Below, in pieces: positions 41,934 to 50,624 of a stretch of 64,000 bases of DNA. The stretch spans positions 4,520,962 through 4,584,961 of the forward strand of contig NC_008278.1 of assembly GCF_000058485.1 (NCBI RefSeq). Direction: 5' to 3'. The notes under the pieces were generated by a model. The model saw nothing but the letters and a program-made list of their open reading frames with translations, was not told the DNA's origin and did no database searches. The DNA is from Frankia alni ACN14a. GTDB lineage: Bacteria > Actinomycetota > Actinomycetes > Frankiales > Frankiaceae. Made by a program: the position numbers and the translations under genes. Every line of letters begins with the position of its first letter. Position 1 is the first letter of the stretch.

Positions 41934-43607
41934 ATGAGCACCGTCAGTCCCCCGCACGAACCCGCAACCCACCACCTCGACGACACCGGGTCCGCGAAGG
42001 AGACCCTGGAGGACTACACGCTCCGGTTCGCGCCGCGCAGCTACCGGCGTTGGGGCACCGGCATGGTCGCGATCTCGGCCCTCGGCGGCATCGCCTACCT
42101 CGCGGACTTCGCCATCGGGGCCAACATCGGCATCTCCTACGGAACGACGAATGCCCTGTGGGGCATCGGCGTCTTCGCCGTCGTGATCTTCCTGACCGGT
42201 TTCCCCCTGGCCTACTACGCCGCCCGCTACAACCTGGACCTCGACCTGATCACCCGAGGCAGCGGATTCGGCTACTACGGCTCGGTCGTCTCGAACGTGA
42301 TCTTCGCATCCTTCACGTTCATCTTCTTCGCCCTCGAAGGCTCGATCATGGCCCAGGGCCTGAAACTGGGCCTGCACATCCCGCTGTGGCTTGGCTACGC
42401 GACCTCCACGATCATCATCTTCCCGCTCGTGGTCTACGGCATGAAACTGCTCTCCACGCTGCAGCTCTGGACCACACCGCTGTGGCTGGTGCTGATGGTG
42501 CTGCCGTTCGCCTACCTGTTGATCAGCCATCCCGACTCGATCAGTGGGTTCTTCGACTACGGCGGGCAGGACGGCAAGGGCGGCTTCAACCTCGGCTCGG
42601 TCTTCCTGGCCGCCGGCGTCTGCCTGTCGCTGATCGCCCAGATCGCCGAGCAGACCGACTACCTGCGCTTCATGCCGCCGCGCACACCGGAGAACTCGCG
42701 CCGCTGGTGGACCGCGATGGTGCTGGCCGGCCCGGGCTGGGTCGTCTTCGGCGCCATCAAGCAGATCATCGGCATGTTCCTCGCCGTCTACATCATCGCG
42801 AACGTCGCGGACGGCGCAGGCGTGGCCAACCAGCCGGTGCACCAGTTCCTGGAGATCTACCAGGACATCCTGCCGCACTGGGCCGCACTGGCCCTCGCCG
42901 TCGCGCTCGTCGTGATCAGCCAGGTCAAGATCAATGTCACCAACGCCTACTCCGGCTCGCTGGCCTGGACCAACTCCTTCACGCGAATCACCAAGACCTA
43001 TCCCGGTCGGCTGGTCTTCCTCGGCTTCAATCTGGCCGTGGCGCTGATCCTGATGGAGGCCGACATGTTCAGCTTCCTGAACACGATTCTCGCGTTCTAC
43101 GCCAACTGCGGCATGGCCTGGATCGTCGTCGTCGCCTCCGACATCACGTTCAACAAGTATCTGCTCAAGCTCTCTCCGCTGCAGCCCGAGTTCCGCCGCG
43201 GCATGCTCTACGCCGTCAACCCGGTCGGCTTCGGGTCGATGGTGCTGTCGGCCGGCATCTCGATCATCGACTTCTACGGGGGCCTCGGCTCCGGCCTCAA
43301 GCCCTATTCCCCGCTCGTGGCGATCGTGCTCGCGCTCGTCCTGCCGCCGATCCTGGCCGTGGCCACGAAAGGCCGGTACTACCTGCGCCGCACGGACGAC
43401 GGCATCGACCTGCCGATGTACGACGAGCACGGCAACCCCTCGGGCGAGACCCTCAGCTGCCACGTCTGCCACCAGGAGTACGAGCGACCGGACATGCTCC
43501 GGTGCCAGACGCACGATGCCTACATCTGCTCCCTCGACCTCTCGACCGACAAGGTCGGCGACCACGTGCTCCCGGCCCAGTCCTCACTCGTCCGTCCACG
43601 GAGCTGA
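41934..43607 (+). CDS. NCS1-family purine/cytosine permease-like transporter with Cys-containing tail
   Basis: A 557-residue, about 12-helix nucleobase:cation symporter-1 family protein. Typical features are RRWGTGMVAISALGGIAYLAD near helix 1, LDLDLITRGSGFGYYGSV, QIAEQTDYLRFMPP and INVTNAYSGSLAWTNSFTRI. The cytosolic tail has CHVCHQEYERPDM, RCQTHDAYIC and then SLDLSTDKVGDHVLP. I recall related actinobacterial permeases ending in a Cys-rich ICSLCC...C..CKP tail; here the later cysteines are missing. ATG 41934 is chosen because conserved sequence begins right after it; GTG 41895 is an alternative. The aldehyde dehydrogenase gene follows by 118 bp in the same direction, suggesting uptake and oxidation of one compound class. 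Confidence 0.88.
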   Translation: MSTVSPPHEPATHHLDDTGSAKETLEDYTLRFAPRSYRRWGTGMVAISALGGIAYLADFAIGANIGISYGTTNALWGIGVFAVVIFLTGFPLAYYAARYNLDLDLITRGSGFGYYGSVVSNVIFASFTFIFFALEGSIMAQGLKLGLHIPLWLGYATSTIIIFPLVVYGMKLLSTLQLWTTPLWLVLMVLPFAYLLISHPDSISGFFDYGGQDGKGGFNLGSVFLAAGVCLSLIAQIAEQTDYLRFMPPRTPENSRRWWTAMVLAGPGWVVFGAIKQIIGMFLAVYIIANVADGAGVANQPVHQFLEIYQDILPHWAALALAVALVVISQVKINVTNAYSGSLAWTNSFTRITKTYPGRLVFLGFNLAVALILMEADMFSFLNTILAFYANCGMAWIVVVASDITFNKYLLKLSPLQPEFRRGMLYAVNPVGFGSMVLSAGISIIDFYGGLGSGLKPYSPLVAIVLALVLPPILAVATKGRYYLRRTDDGIDLPMYDEHGNPSGETLSCHVCHQEYERPDMLRCQTHDAYICSLDLSTDKVGDHVLPAQSSLVRPRS

Positions 43608-43725
43608 ACGTCTGGTCAGGTTACTGAGCAGACCTTTGACTGCGGATCGGGGTGCCGTGACGATGGACACACCTCGCTGCCCCCGTTCCGAGAGCGGCGA
43701 CATCTCAGAAGGGTGCGCCGTAACC

Positions 43726-45195
43726 ATGGTCATCCGTGAGCAGTTATACGTCGGCGGCCGCTGGGTGGGCAGCGACTCCACCGAGACTCTGACCGCGATC
43801 AACCCCGCGACCGAACAACCACTGGGGGTGGTGCCACAGGCGTCCGCGGAAGACGTCACCCGGGCGATCATGGCCGCGCGCGAGGCCTTCGACGACGGCC
43901 CTTGGCCCGGAATGAAGCCGTCCGAACGGTCCCGCGTACTGATGCGGATGGCCGAGGTCATGCGGCGACGTCAGGCCGAGCTCGTCGACCTCGACGTCGC
44001 CGAGGTGGGTCGAGCTCGGATGCTGGCCGAGTCGGTCTTCGTCGACGTGCCGATCGAGCACTTCGAGGACATGGCCGAGCGGGTGCTGCTCTCGTTCGAG
44101 TTCGACGAACCCATGCTGCCCTACGAGACCCCGCTCGGCGTCGGCCAGGGCGTCGTGCGCCGCGAGCCCTACGGCGTGGCTTCGATCATCACGCCGTACA
44201 ACGCGCCGTTCTTCCTGGCCGCCTTCAAGCTCGCACCGGCGTTGGCCGCCGGGTGCACGACCGTGCTCATGCCGTCGCCCCACACTCCCCTGTCGGCGTT
44301 CCTGGTCGCGGAGATCGCCGAGGAGGCGGGCCTGCCGCCGGGAGTGTTCAACGTCGTCACCGGCACGCCGGCGGCCGGTGAACTGCTCACCTCGCACCCG
44401 GCGGTGGACATCGTCAGTTTCACCGGCTCCGACACGGTCGGTCGCAAGATCGTGAAACAGGCGGCGGACACGCTCAAGAAGGTCGTGCTCGAGCTGGGCG
44501 GCAAGTCGGCGAACATCGTCTGCGAAGACGCCGACCTGACCAAGGTGATTCCCGACGTCGTCATGAACTTCACGGTGAACTGCGGTCAGGGCTGTTCGAT
44601 GCTGACCCGGACCCTCGTGCACGAATCGATCCACGACGACCTCGTCGCGGGTCTGAAGAAGGCCATGGACCATGTCAGAATCGGCGACCCGGCCGACCCG
44701 ACGGTGACCATGGGCCCGCTCATCAGCGCCGCCCAGCGGGACAAGGTGGAGACGCTCATCCGCGCCGGCCTCGACGAAGGAGCGCAGCTCGCCTACGGCG
44801 GCGGCCGCCCGACCCACCTGCCGAAGGGCTTCTTCGTCGAACCGACCGTGTTCGTCGGGGTCGAGAACTCGATGACGATCGCGCAACGCGAGTTCTTCGG
44901 GCCGGTCACCGTCGTCATCCCGTTCCGGGACGACGACGAGGCTGTCCGGCTGGCGAACGACAGCGACTTCGGACTCGGCGGCGGAGTCTGGTCAGGTGAC
45001 CCGACGCGGGCCTACCGCATCGGGGGCCGGATCCGCGCAGGCATGGTGTCCCTCAACGGCGGCACCGGCGGACTGAGCCCGCACGGACCCTTCGGCGGCT
45101 ACAAGGCCAGCGGGATCGGCCGCGAATGGGGCAAGTGGGGGCTGTCCGAGTTCCTGCAGCACAAGTCGCTGGTGTGGCCGATGGCGTCGGGCTAG
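43726..45195 (+). CDS. NAD(P)-dependent aldehyde dehydrogenase
   Basis: A 489-residue ALDH-superfamily enzyme. INPATEQPLGVVPQAS is the typical N-terminal strand, SIITPYNAPF the substrate/cofactor entry motif, SFTGSDTVGRKI the nucleotide-binding loop, LELGGKSANIV carries the general-base Glu and NCGQGCSMLTRT the catalytic Cys. EFFGPVTVVIPF and FGGYKASGIGREWG complete the family pattern. Full length fits the family (about 480-500). ATG 43726 is preferred because conserved sequence (LYVGGRWVGSDS) begins there; GTG 43657 and ATG 43663 are in-frame alternatives. It probably forms an operon with the NCS1 permease; the aldehyde substrate is unknown. Confidence 0.92.
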   Translation: MVIREQLYVGGRWVGSDSTETLTAINPATEQPLGVVPQASAEDVTRAIMAAREAFDDGPWPGMKPSERSRVLMRMAEVMRRRQAELVDLDVAEVGRARMLAESVFVDVPIEHFEDMAERVLLSFEFDEPMLPYETPLGVGQGVVRREPYGVASIITPYNAPFFLAAFKLAPALAAGCTTVLMPSPHTPLSAFLVAEIAEEAGLPPGVFNVVTGTPAAGELLTSHPAVDIVSFTGSDTVGRKIVKQAADTLKKVVLELGGKSANIVCEDADLTKVIPDVVMNFTVNCGQGCSMLTRTLVHESIHDDLVAGLKKAMDHVRIGDPADPTVTMGPLISAAQRDKVETLIRAGLDEGAQLAYGGGRPTHLPKGFFVEPTVFVGVENSMTIAQREFFGPVTVVIPFRDDDEAVRLANDSDFGLGGGVWSGDPTRAYRIGGRIRAGMVSLNGGTGGLSPHGPFGGYKASGIGREWGKWGLSEFLQHKSLVWPMASG

Positions 45196-45257
45196 GTCGC
45201 GTATGTGGTTGTGATCAGGCGGCGTGATGGTGCCACCTGACTCCGGATCGTCGAGGC

Positions 45258-45875
45258 ATGGCCGTGGGACGGTGTGGTCGTGGGCGTCGGGGTCGCCCTG
45301 ACGTCGGGGTCGTCGGTGACGTCGGGCTGGCCGCCGGCGGCGCCGGCGCGGTTCCGCGGAACCGTCGGCCGCGGTGCCCCCACCGTGATCACCGTCCTGC
45401 GCGTGCCGACGCGCCAACGACGTCCAACCGAGATACCCAGGAGTACCCCGCGGCCCGACCGGAGGAGACAGCAAGCGAACGTGGACGCAGAGTCATCGAA
45501 ATCCTGTGCGTGCATGGCGCGCGGCTGGGTTTCGATGTGGCCCGCGAATATCCGGTTCCGGGCGGCCGGCTCGACGTCGTCTGGCTTGCAGCCCAGGGCT
45601 GCGCGATACCGAGATTCGAACGTCCGCTGCCAGTGGTCGGCTTCGAGGTGGAGTCGGGCCACCGGACGCGCAAGTACATCAAGGGCGATTACCTGAACCT
45701 CGCTGATCTTGGCGCCGGGCTCGGAGTCATCGTCCTCCTCGGAGACGGCGAGAAGGTGGCGGCAACCCGCCGATTCGCGGAGACCTTCATCGACCGGCCC
45801 GGCCCGCGGATCCTCGTCTGGTCCGAGCAGGACGTGTACCGGCTCCCGCCCACGAGCCCCAGGCACCGGTCATGA
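45258..45875 (+). CDS. Putative PD-(D/E)XK-fold protein
   Basis: The C-terminal 125 residues look like a restriction-endonuclease-type fold: RRVIEILCVHGARLGFDVAREYP, then GGRLDVVWLAAQ (acidic strand), LPVVGFEVESGHRTRKYIKGD (E-x-E with following Lys residues) and GLGVIVLLGDGEKV. The first 75 residues are Arg/Pro/Ala-rich and look untranslated or poorly conserved, so the real start may be later or the 5' end may be damaged. The function is unknown; similar domains occur in small genes near defence or mobile DNA. It lies 62 bp after the ALDH gene, and its stop overlaps an ATG. Confidence 0.55.
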   Translation: MAVGRCGRGRRGRPDVGVVGDVGLAAGGAGAVPRNRRPRCPHRDHRPARADAPTTSNRDTQEYPAARPEETASERGRRVIEILCVHGARLGFDVAREYPVPGGRLDVVWLAAQGCAIPRFERPLPVVGFEVESGHRTRKYIKGDYLNLADLGAGLGVIVLLGDGEKVAATRRFAETFIDRPGPRILVWSEQDVYRLPPTSPRHRS

Positions 45876-45954
45876 CACCGGACACTGCCGACCAGGCACC
45901 GTCTGGCGGCCGGCCACCGTCGGCGACGACGCGGGCACGTCGCAGGCGGCGACG

Positions 45955-46085
45955 AATACCCATCCCGGGAAGTACGGCGCGTTGTGGGCCTGGCTCCGTG
46001 CCCAGACCGCGGATCGTCCCCCCTGCACCTTCGCCGAGATCGAGGACATCATCGGCATGCCCTTGCCGCCGTCGTCCTGGTGCAC
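45955..46085 (+). pseudogene. Truncated DUF7662-like fragment
   Basis: The peptide KYGALWAWLRAQ, then TFAEIEDIIGMPLPPSSW, closely resembles the N-terminal half of a small DUF7662-type domain common in actinobacteria (KYxPLxxWLxxQ...TFxEIExIIGxPLPPSA). The frame has no convincing start nearby. An ATG at 45872, overlapping the previous stop, is in a different frame. The second half of the domain is missing. I read it as a frameshifted or truncated remnant. Confidence 0.5.
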
Positions 46086-46101
46086 CGGCGCGGCGGCCGC
46101 G

Positions 46102-46395
46102 CTAGGACTGCGCCGGTCCCGCGGGGCAGCGCGAGGCGGTGTGGTCGGCGAGCCGCTCGAGTTCGTGGGCGTCCCGGGGCTGCCCGCAGCTGCGGCAGAT
46201 GTCCACCCGCGCCGGCGCCGGGCGCGGCGGCGCGTCGAGCGAACCGAGCTGCGCCGGCCCCATGACGCTCAACAGGAAACGGTAGAAGCGGCTGGGCCGG
46301 TCCCCCACGCCACTCGCCGTGCCCAGCCCGCCCACCGTGCCCGTCTCGTCCGCTCCGGCTGCGCTGCCGACGGTGGTGCTCCCCTGAACCTTCAT
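46102..46395 (-). CDS. Small protein with C-terminal Cys/His zinc-ribbon-like motif
   Basis: A 97-residue protein with a Gly/Thr/Ala-rich N-terminus, a central RFYRFLLSVMGPAQLGSLDAP segment and a C-terminal ICRSCGQPRDAHELERLADH then SRCP, that is, CxxC plus His and a further Cys. This spacing suggests one zinc site. The ATG has GAGGGAGGG six bases upstream. I do not recognise a family. It is divergent from the MarR gene, with about 155 bp of shared control DNA, so it may be a target of that regulator. Confidence 0.7.
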   Translation of the reverse strand: MKVQGSTTVGSAAGADETGTVGGLGTASGVGDRPSRFYRFLLSVMGPAQLGSLDAPPRPAPARVDICRSCGQPRDAHELERLADHTASRCPAGPAQS

Positions 46396-46456
46396 CCGTC
46401 GCCCTCCCTCGTCGGCGCCGCGGGTGTCGCGTCGCGGGCCGAAGCTTGGCACCCAA

Positions 46457-46476
46457 TTAGTTCGTGCGCATAAGAA
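46457..46476. promoter_or_regulatory. Possible MarR operator in the divergent promoter region
   Basis: TTAGTTCGTGCGCATAAGAA is an imperfect palindrome reminiscent of TTAGTTGTGCACAACTAA-type MarR/OhrR boxes. It lies between the MarR gene and the divergent Cys-motif gene. Symmetry is weak. Confidence 0.35.
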
Positions 46477-46550
46477 TCGTACGCGATCGCTTCGTCGGCG
46501 TGCCAGGTATCCTGGACCATGACGCACGCCACGAAGGGAGGGACCGGCCC

Positions 46551-47033
46551 GTGATCGAGGACGACGCAAGCATCGGCGAGGACCTCGGGGAGGACCCCCT
46601 CGCGCTGGACCGGCAGGTGTGCTTCGCCCTGTCCGTCGCGTCCCGGCTGGTGATCGGGGTGTACCGGCCGCTGCTGGAGCCCCTCGGTCTCACCCATCCC
46701 CAGTACCTGGTGATGCTGGCCCTCTGGGAACGCTCACCGCGCTCGGTGAAGGACCTCGGCGCCGCCCTGCTGCTGGACTCGGCCACGCTCTCGCCGCTGC
46801 TCAAGCGGCTGGAGTCGGCGGGCTACCTGTCCCGGCGCCGGGCCGCCACCGACGAGCGCCTGCTGACGCTCGAACTCACCCCGGCCGGCAGCGCGTTGCG
46901 GCAGGAGGCCCTGAAGATCCCCCACGCCGTCGTCGATCGGCTGGGTGTCGAGGTCGCCGATCTCCAGGAGCTGCACGGCGCGCTCACCCGGATCATCGAG
47001 GCCGCCCGCCAGGTACCGGCCCGCCGACCCTAG
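46551..47033 (+). CDS. MarR-family regulator, OhrR-like
   Basis: A 160-residue winged-helix regulator. LALDRQVCFALSVASRLVIG places a Cys where OhrR proteins keep their redox-sensing Cys. It is followed by the OhrR-like YRPLLEPLGLTHPQYLVML, the recognition helix region SATLSPLLKRLESAGYL and the wing RRRAATDERLLTLELTPAG. OhrR proteins repress organic-hydroperoxide resistance genes until the Cys is oxidised. No ohr gene is adjacent, so the target may be the divergent small gene or its own promoter. GTG 46551 has GGAGGG upstream and fits the family start. Its stop overlaps the stop of the convergent ArsR gene within ctag. Confidence 0.85.
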   Translation: MIEDDASIGEDLGEDPLALDRQVCFALSVASRLVIGVYRPLLEPLGLTHPQYLVMLALWERSPRSVKDLGAALLLDSATLSPLLKRLESAGYLSRRRAATDERLLTLELTPAGSALRQEALKIPHAVVDRLGVEVADLQELHGALTRIIEAARQVPARRP

Positions 47034-47350
47034 ATCTTCGCGGCCGGGGTGAGGACGGCGGCGAGGAGGCCGGGGAAGCGTGCTTCCAGGTCCTCGTGGC
47101 GGATGGTGATGACGCGGCGGCGGCCCTCGACGGTGGTCGTGGTCAGGCCGGCATCGCGCAGCACGCGGTAGTGGTGGGAGACGGTCGGGGCGCCGACCTC
47201 GACCCCCTGGGCGATCACGGCGCAGTCGACCGGGCCGGTCCGGGAGTACATCGCCTGCATCAGCGCGAGCCGGACCGGGTCGGCCAGGGCGGCAAGGACC
47301 GTGATCAGGTTGATCGAGTCACGGCTTGGCTGAGGGAGCTGTCGAGACAC
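47030..47350 (-). CDS. ArsR/SmtB-family winged-helix regulator
   Basis: A 106-residue protein. LAALADPVRLALMQAMY is the typical ArsR helix pair, VIAQGVEVGAPTVSHHYRVL the recognition helix with the SHHLxxL-like motif, and LTTTTVEGRRRVITIRHEDL the wing. No ELCVCDL-type metal Cys box is present, so the ligand is probably not arsenite through that site. It is divergent from the MFS transporter gene across about 150 bp that contains several cggtcg repeats and ATCGAA/TTCGA motifs. It most likely controls that transporter. Confidence 0.88.
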   Translation of the reverse strand: MSRQLPQPSRDSINLITVLAALADPVRLALMQAMYSRTGPVDCAVIAQGVEVGAPTVSHHYRVLRDAGLTTTTVEGRRRVITIRHEDLEARFPGLLAAVLTPAAKI

Positions 47351-47498
47351 CGCAGGCTGCCCGCTTCAGCCTCTCGGCCGACCAGTCGGCCGGTCACCCA
47401 GCCGGTCGGTTCGCCAGCCACCTCGCCGACCGCCCGACCGGTCGCTTCGCCGATCCCGATGCTTTGACACCCATCGAACGTACCCCTAGCCTCACCTT

Positions 47499-48785
47499 GT
47501 GACGGTTCGACAAGGATCGAATAAAGAGCCCGGGAGCGACGAGCCCGGGAACGACGAACCCGAGGACGACGAGCCCCGGAGCAAGGACGGACTGCGCGGC
47601 TGGCAGCTCGGGGTGCTGGCGGCCGGCACGTTCACGCTCGGCGTCGACGGGTTCGTGCTCGCCGGCCTGCTGCCCGCCATCGCCGACGACCTGTCCGTGC
47701 GCGTGTCCACCGCCGGCCAGCTCACCACGATCTTCTCCGTCACCTACGCGGTCGGCTCGCCGGTGCTCGCGGCCCTCACCGGCCGCTGGGACCGGCGCCT
47801 GCTGCTCGGCGGCGGGCTGGCGCTGTTTCTGCTCGGGATGGCCGGCCAGGCCCTGGCCCCCTCGTACGCCGTGATGGCCGCCGGGCGGGCCGCCGCGGCC
47901 CTCGGTGCCGCCGCGTTCCAGTCCAACGCCTACGTCATGGCCGGCATGCTCGCCGGCGGCGCACGGCGCGGGCGCGCGCTGGCCGCCGTCACCGCGGGGA
48001 CCTCGCTCTCGACGGTGCTCGGGGTTCCCTTCGGCGTCCTGGCCGGGCAGTGGTTCGGCTGGCGAGCGGTGCTGTGGGTCATCACGGTGCTCGCGGCGCT
48101 CACCGCGCTCTGCGTGCCCCTGCTGCCCCGGGCCCACGTCCCGCCGACGAGCATGCGCGCCCGGCTGGGCGTGCTGACCCGGCCGCCGGTGCTCATGGTT
48201 CTGCTCGCGACGGTCGCGGTGGTCACGCCGCCGTTCCTGCTGATCTCGTACCTTCCGGTCGTCCTGGGCATGGACGGCACGGACGGCCGGCTCGTGGTGA
48301 TCCTGCTCGCGTTCGGGCTGGGCAGCCTGACCGGCAACCGGCTGGTGGGACGCCTGGTCGACGGTCGCGGCGCGCTGGGAGTGCTGCTCGTCGCCGTCGC
48401 CGGGCTCGCCGCGTCGTTCGCCGTGCTGGTGCCGGCGCGCGAGGAGTACGCAGCGGCGCTGGTCGTCCTCGTCGCCGTCGGCGCCTTCCAGGGACTGTCG
48501 ATCACACCGCAGCAGCACCGGCTCTTCGTCCTCGCCCCGGACGTCGCCACCGTCGCCCTCGGTCTCAACGGCTCGGCGATCTACCTCGGCAGCGCCCTCG
48601 GCGCCGCGCTCGGTGGCGTGACCCTCGACGCGGCCGGGGCGGCCACGATCCCGGCCACGGCCGCCGTGCTGGCCGCGGTAGCGCTCGCCCTCATCGCCAC
48701 CACCGCCCCGGAACGACGGCGTCGATCCGCCGCCCCGCCCGTGGCCACACCCGCCATCGCCACCGACTCCCACAGCCGATCATGA
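47499..48785 (+). CDS. MFS transporter (DHA1 drug/sugar efflux type)
   Basis: A 428-residue, 12-helix major facilitator. A hydrophilic N-terminus with DEPG/DEPE repeats precedes helix 1 (LAAGTFTLGVDGFVLAGLLP). Other motifs are LTGRWDRRLLLGGGL (motif A-like loop 2-3), GRAAAALGAAAFQSNAYVMA and TSLSTVLGVPFGVLAGQ (motif C-like, typical of drug:H+ antiporters such as AraJ/CmlA types). The substrate is unknown. It is divergent from the ArsR gene, which probably represses it. It converges with the lipoprotein gene, with a possible terminator in between. Confidence 0.9.
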   Translation: MTVRQGSNKEPGSDEPGNDEPEDDEPRSKDGLRGWQLGVLAAGTFTLGVDGFVLAGLLPAIADDLSVRVSTAGQLTTIFSVTYAVGSPVLAALTGRWDRRLLLGGGLALFLLGMAGQALAPSYAVMAAGRAAAALGAAAFQSNAYVMAGMLAGGARRGRALAAVTAGTSLSTVLGVPFGVLAGQWFGWRAVLWVITVLAALTALCVPLLPRAHVPPTSMRARLGVLTRPPVLMVLLATVAVVTPPFLLISYLPVVLGMDGTDGRLVVILLAFGLGSLTGNRLVGRLVDGRGALGVLLVAVAGLAASFAVLVPAREEYAAALVVLVAVGAFQGLSITPQQHRLFVLAPDVATVALGLNGSAIYLGSALGAALGGVTLDAAGAATIPATAAVLAAVALALIATTAPERRRRSAAPPVATPAIATDSHSRS

Positions 48786-48801
48786 ATTCGCATCACGACC
48801 G

Positions 48802-48846
48802 CTGAACGACGTGCCGCGGAGTGGGTCCGGCCCCGCGGTAGTTCAG
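48802..48846. terminator. Possible bidirectional terminator between convergent genes
   Basis: CTGAAC (48802) pairs with GTTCAG (48841-48846) and CCGCGG (48814) with CCGCGG (48833), forming an interrupted stem over about 45 bases between the MFS and lipoprotein stops. No T-tract is present. Confidence 0.4.
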
Positions 48847-49712
48847 GGGGCGGTGGCGACGAAGTCGGCCGTCGTGACGGGGACGGTGGCCAGGGGGCCC
48901 GTGACGTCTCCGACCAGAACGGTCCAGCGCCTGCTGGTCCTGTCGATGCCGCCGGTGGGCGAGTTCTGCGGCGCCCACACGATGTCGCGCGGGCCGCAGG
49001 AGTAGTAGCCGACATAGTCCGGATGGTTCTGCGGGGATCCCCAGGCGCCGCCGTCGCGCAGCCGGCAGCGGTCCCCGTTGGCCAGATCCAGGCCGAGCGG
49101 GACGGGGTTCCTGGGCGGGGAGACCCGGGCGACGAGCGACTGGGCCGTGAGCGCGGCGAGCGTGGCCGAGTAGGGGTCGCGCAGGCAGAGCATCCGGCGG
49201 GCCTGGGGTGTCGGCCAGCAGGCATCGGCGCCGGCGGCGCTGGGCGAACAGTAGTAGATGTCGCCGCTGACGGCGGCGGGCGACGGGTCCGCCCGACTGG
49301 TGTCGCCGCAGTCGATCGGCGCGTCCGGATCATCATCGTGCCCGTCGACGGTCCAGCCCCTCGCCGGTTGTCCGCTGCGCCCGACCGGAGCCAGGTTGAC
49401 CAGCCGCGTCACCGGGCCGCCGCGCGCGCCGGCCGCCCCCGAACTTCCCGCCCCGGCGCCTGTCCCCGCGGCCGAAGCCGTCCCCGCGGCCGGCGCCCTC
49501 GTCGCAGCCGGCACCCTCGTCGCGGCCGGGACCGTCGTCGCGGCCGGGACCGTCATGGCGGTGGAAACCATCGGCGGCGTCGTCGCAGCCGCCTGCCCGC
49601 CAGGCCGCCCCTCGCTGGCACAGCCTGCAAGCACCGTGACCGACGCTGTCACGAAGACGGCCGCCCACCGGCGCAGGCCTGTCTCTCGCCGACCCGTTCT
49701 GCCTGCCCACAC
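48843..49712 (-). CDS. Secreted lipoprotein of unknown function
   Basis: A 289-residue exported protein. GTG 49712 is chosen because GGGAGG lies five bases upstream and it is followed by Arg residues, a hydrophobic stretch and the lipobox VLAGC. A VPAAT/APAAG repeat linker of about 60 residues comes next. The mature domain has at least six Cys (DCGDT, YYCSP, ACWPTP, LCLRDP, RCRLRDGG, SCGPRD), suggesting disulphides, plus Trp/Tyr-rich strands. I do not recognise a family. It diverges from the secreted Cys-repeat protein gene. Confidence 0.75.
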   Translation of the reverse strand: MWAGRTGRRETGLRRWAAVFVTASVTVLAGCASEGRPGGQAAATTPPMVSTAMTVPAATTVPAATRVPAATRAPAAGTASAAGTGAGAGSSGAAGARGGPVTRLVNLAPVGRSGQPARGWTVDGHDDDPDAPIDCGDTSRADPSPAAVSGDIYYCSPSAAGADACWPTPQARRMLCLRDPYSATLAALTAQSLVARVSPPRNPVPLGLDLANGDRCRLRDGGAWGSPQNHPDYVGYYSCGPRDIVWAPQNSPTGGIDRTSRRWTVLVGDVTGPLATVPVTTADFVATAP

Positions 49713-50039
49713 GTCCGCCTCCCGGCCAGGTCCCGCCGAGTCGACACGTGACCCGACCCGCGGAATGTAAGCCGCCCGCGGCCCGCTACCGCGCGCCCTG
49801 TCCGACACCCGACGACCGCACGCCAGGTTCTTCTCCACGGGCTGGAGTTGCGGCGTCTCGGGCCGAGGGTCACCGTCCCCGCCTCTGGCAGCCGGCCCCC
49901 GGCTGCTCGAGATCGCGCCGACCGCACGCGCTGGTCCTGTCACAAACCCGTCAGCTTCCCGGCGGTCGAGGTCGAGCCGACGATAGTGGCCGCACTGCCA
50001 TCCACGGCGGTGCGTGCACGAGTTCGAGGGGGACGCACA

Positions 50040-50624
50040 ATGACGGTGGACGAGCCATCACCCGGCATGCCAAGGCGGACCCTTCTGGTGGCCGGACTGG
50101 GGTTGGCGGCCGTCACGGCAACGGCCGCGCTGTCCTCACCTGCCGAGGCGTCAGGGATATGGCACCCCGACTGGCGCTTCTGCAACAAGTGCTTCGGCCT
50201 GGTCCGGAACCTGCGGCAGGTCCACAACCGATGCCCCGCGGGCGGCCTTCACGTGATACAGGGCTGGACCTTCAGGATACCCTTCACCAACAGCACCGAC
50301 CACCACGCCGGCGAGACGGCGTACCAGCAGAGCGACTGGCGGCAGTGCTCGTCCTGTGGCCTTCTCTACTACCACGACTTTCCAGGTGTCTGCGCCGGGC
50401 GCGGCAGCGGGCCGCACACCGGCGTCTACCCGCAGAACCTTCTCTGGCACGACCGGAACCCAGTTCCGCGGGACTTTCAGAGCGCATGGCGCTTCTGTTT
50501 CAAATGCAGCTCGCTCTATTTCGATGGATACCAGCCGAATCGCGGCGTCTGCCCAGGGAATCCGGGATGGGGACATGCCGCCGCCGGCTACCTGTTCCAG
50601 CTGGAGGTGTACTCGTACACCTGA
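50040..50624 (+). CDS. Secreted protein with three WRxCxxCxxLxY repeats
   Basis: A 194-residue exported protein with a signal peptide (PRRTLLVAGLGLAAVTATAA, possibly Tat with a weak RR). The mature part has three repeats: DWRFCNKCFGLV with NRCPAGG, DWRQCSSCGLLYY with GVCAGRG, and AWRFCFKCSSLYF with GVCPGNPGWGH. Each gives CxxC plus a distal Cys/His, the pattern of small extracellular repeat proteins in actinobacteria and fungi (W.WC.KC..L.F....G.CP.GG.H). Each repeat could bind a metal or be disulphide-locked; the function is unknown. ATG 50040 has GAGGGGG seven bases upstream. Confidence 0.8.
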   Translation: MTVDEPSPGMPRRTLLVAGLGLAAVTATAALSSPAEASGIWHPDWRFCNKCFGLVRNLRQVHNRCPAGGLHVIQGWTFRIPFTNSTDHHAGETAYQQSDWRQCSSCGLLYYHDFPGVCAGRGSGPHTGVYPQNLLWHDRNPVPRDFQSAWRFCFKCSSLYFDGYQPNRGVCPGNPGWGHAAAGYLFQLEVYSYT

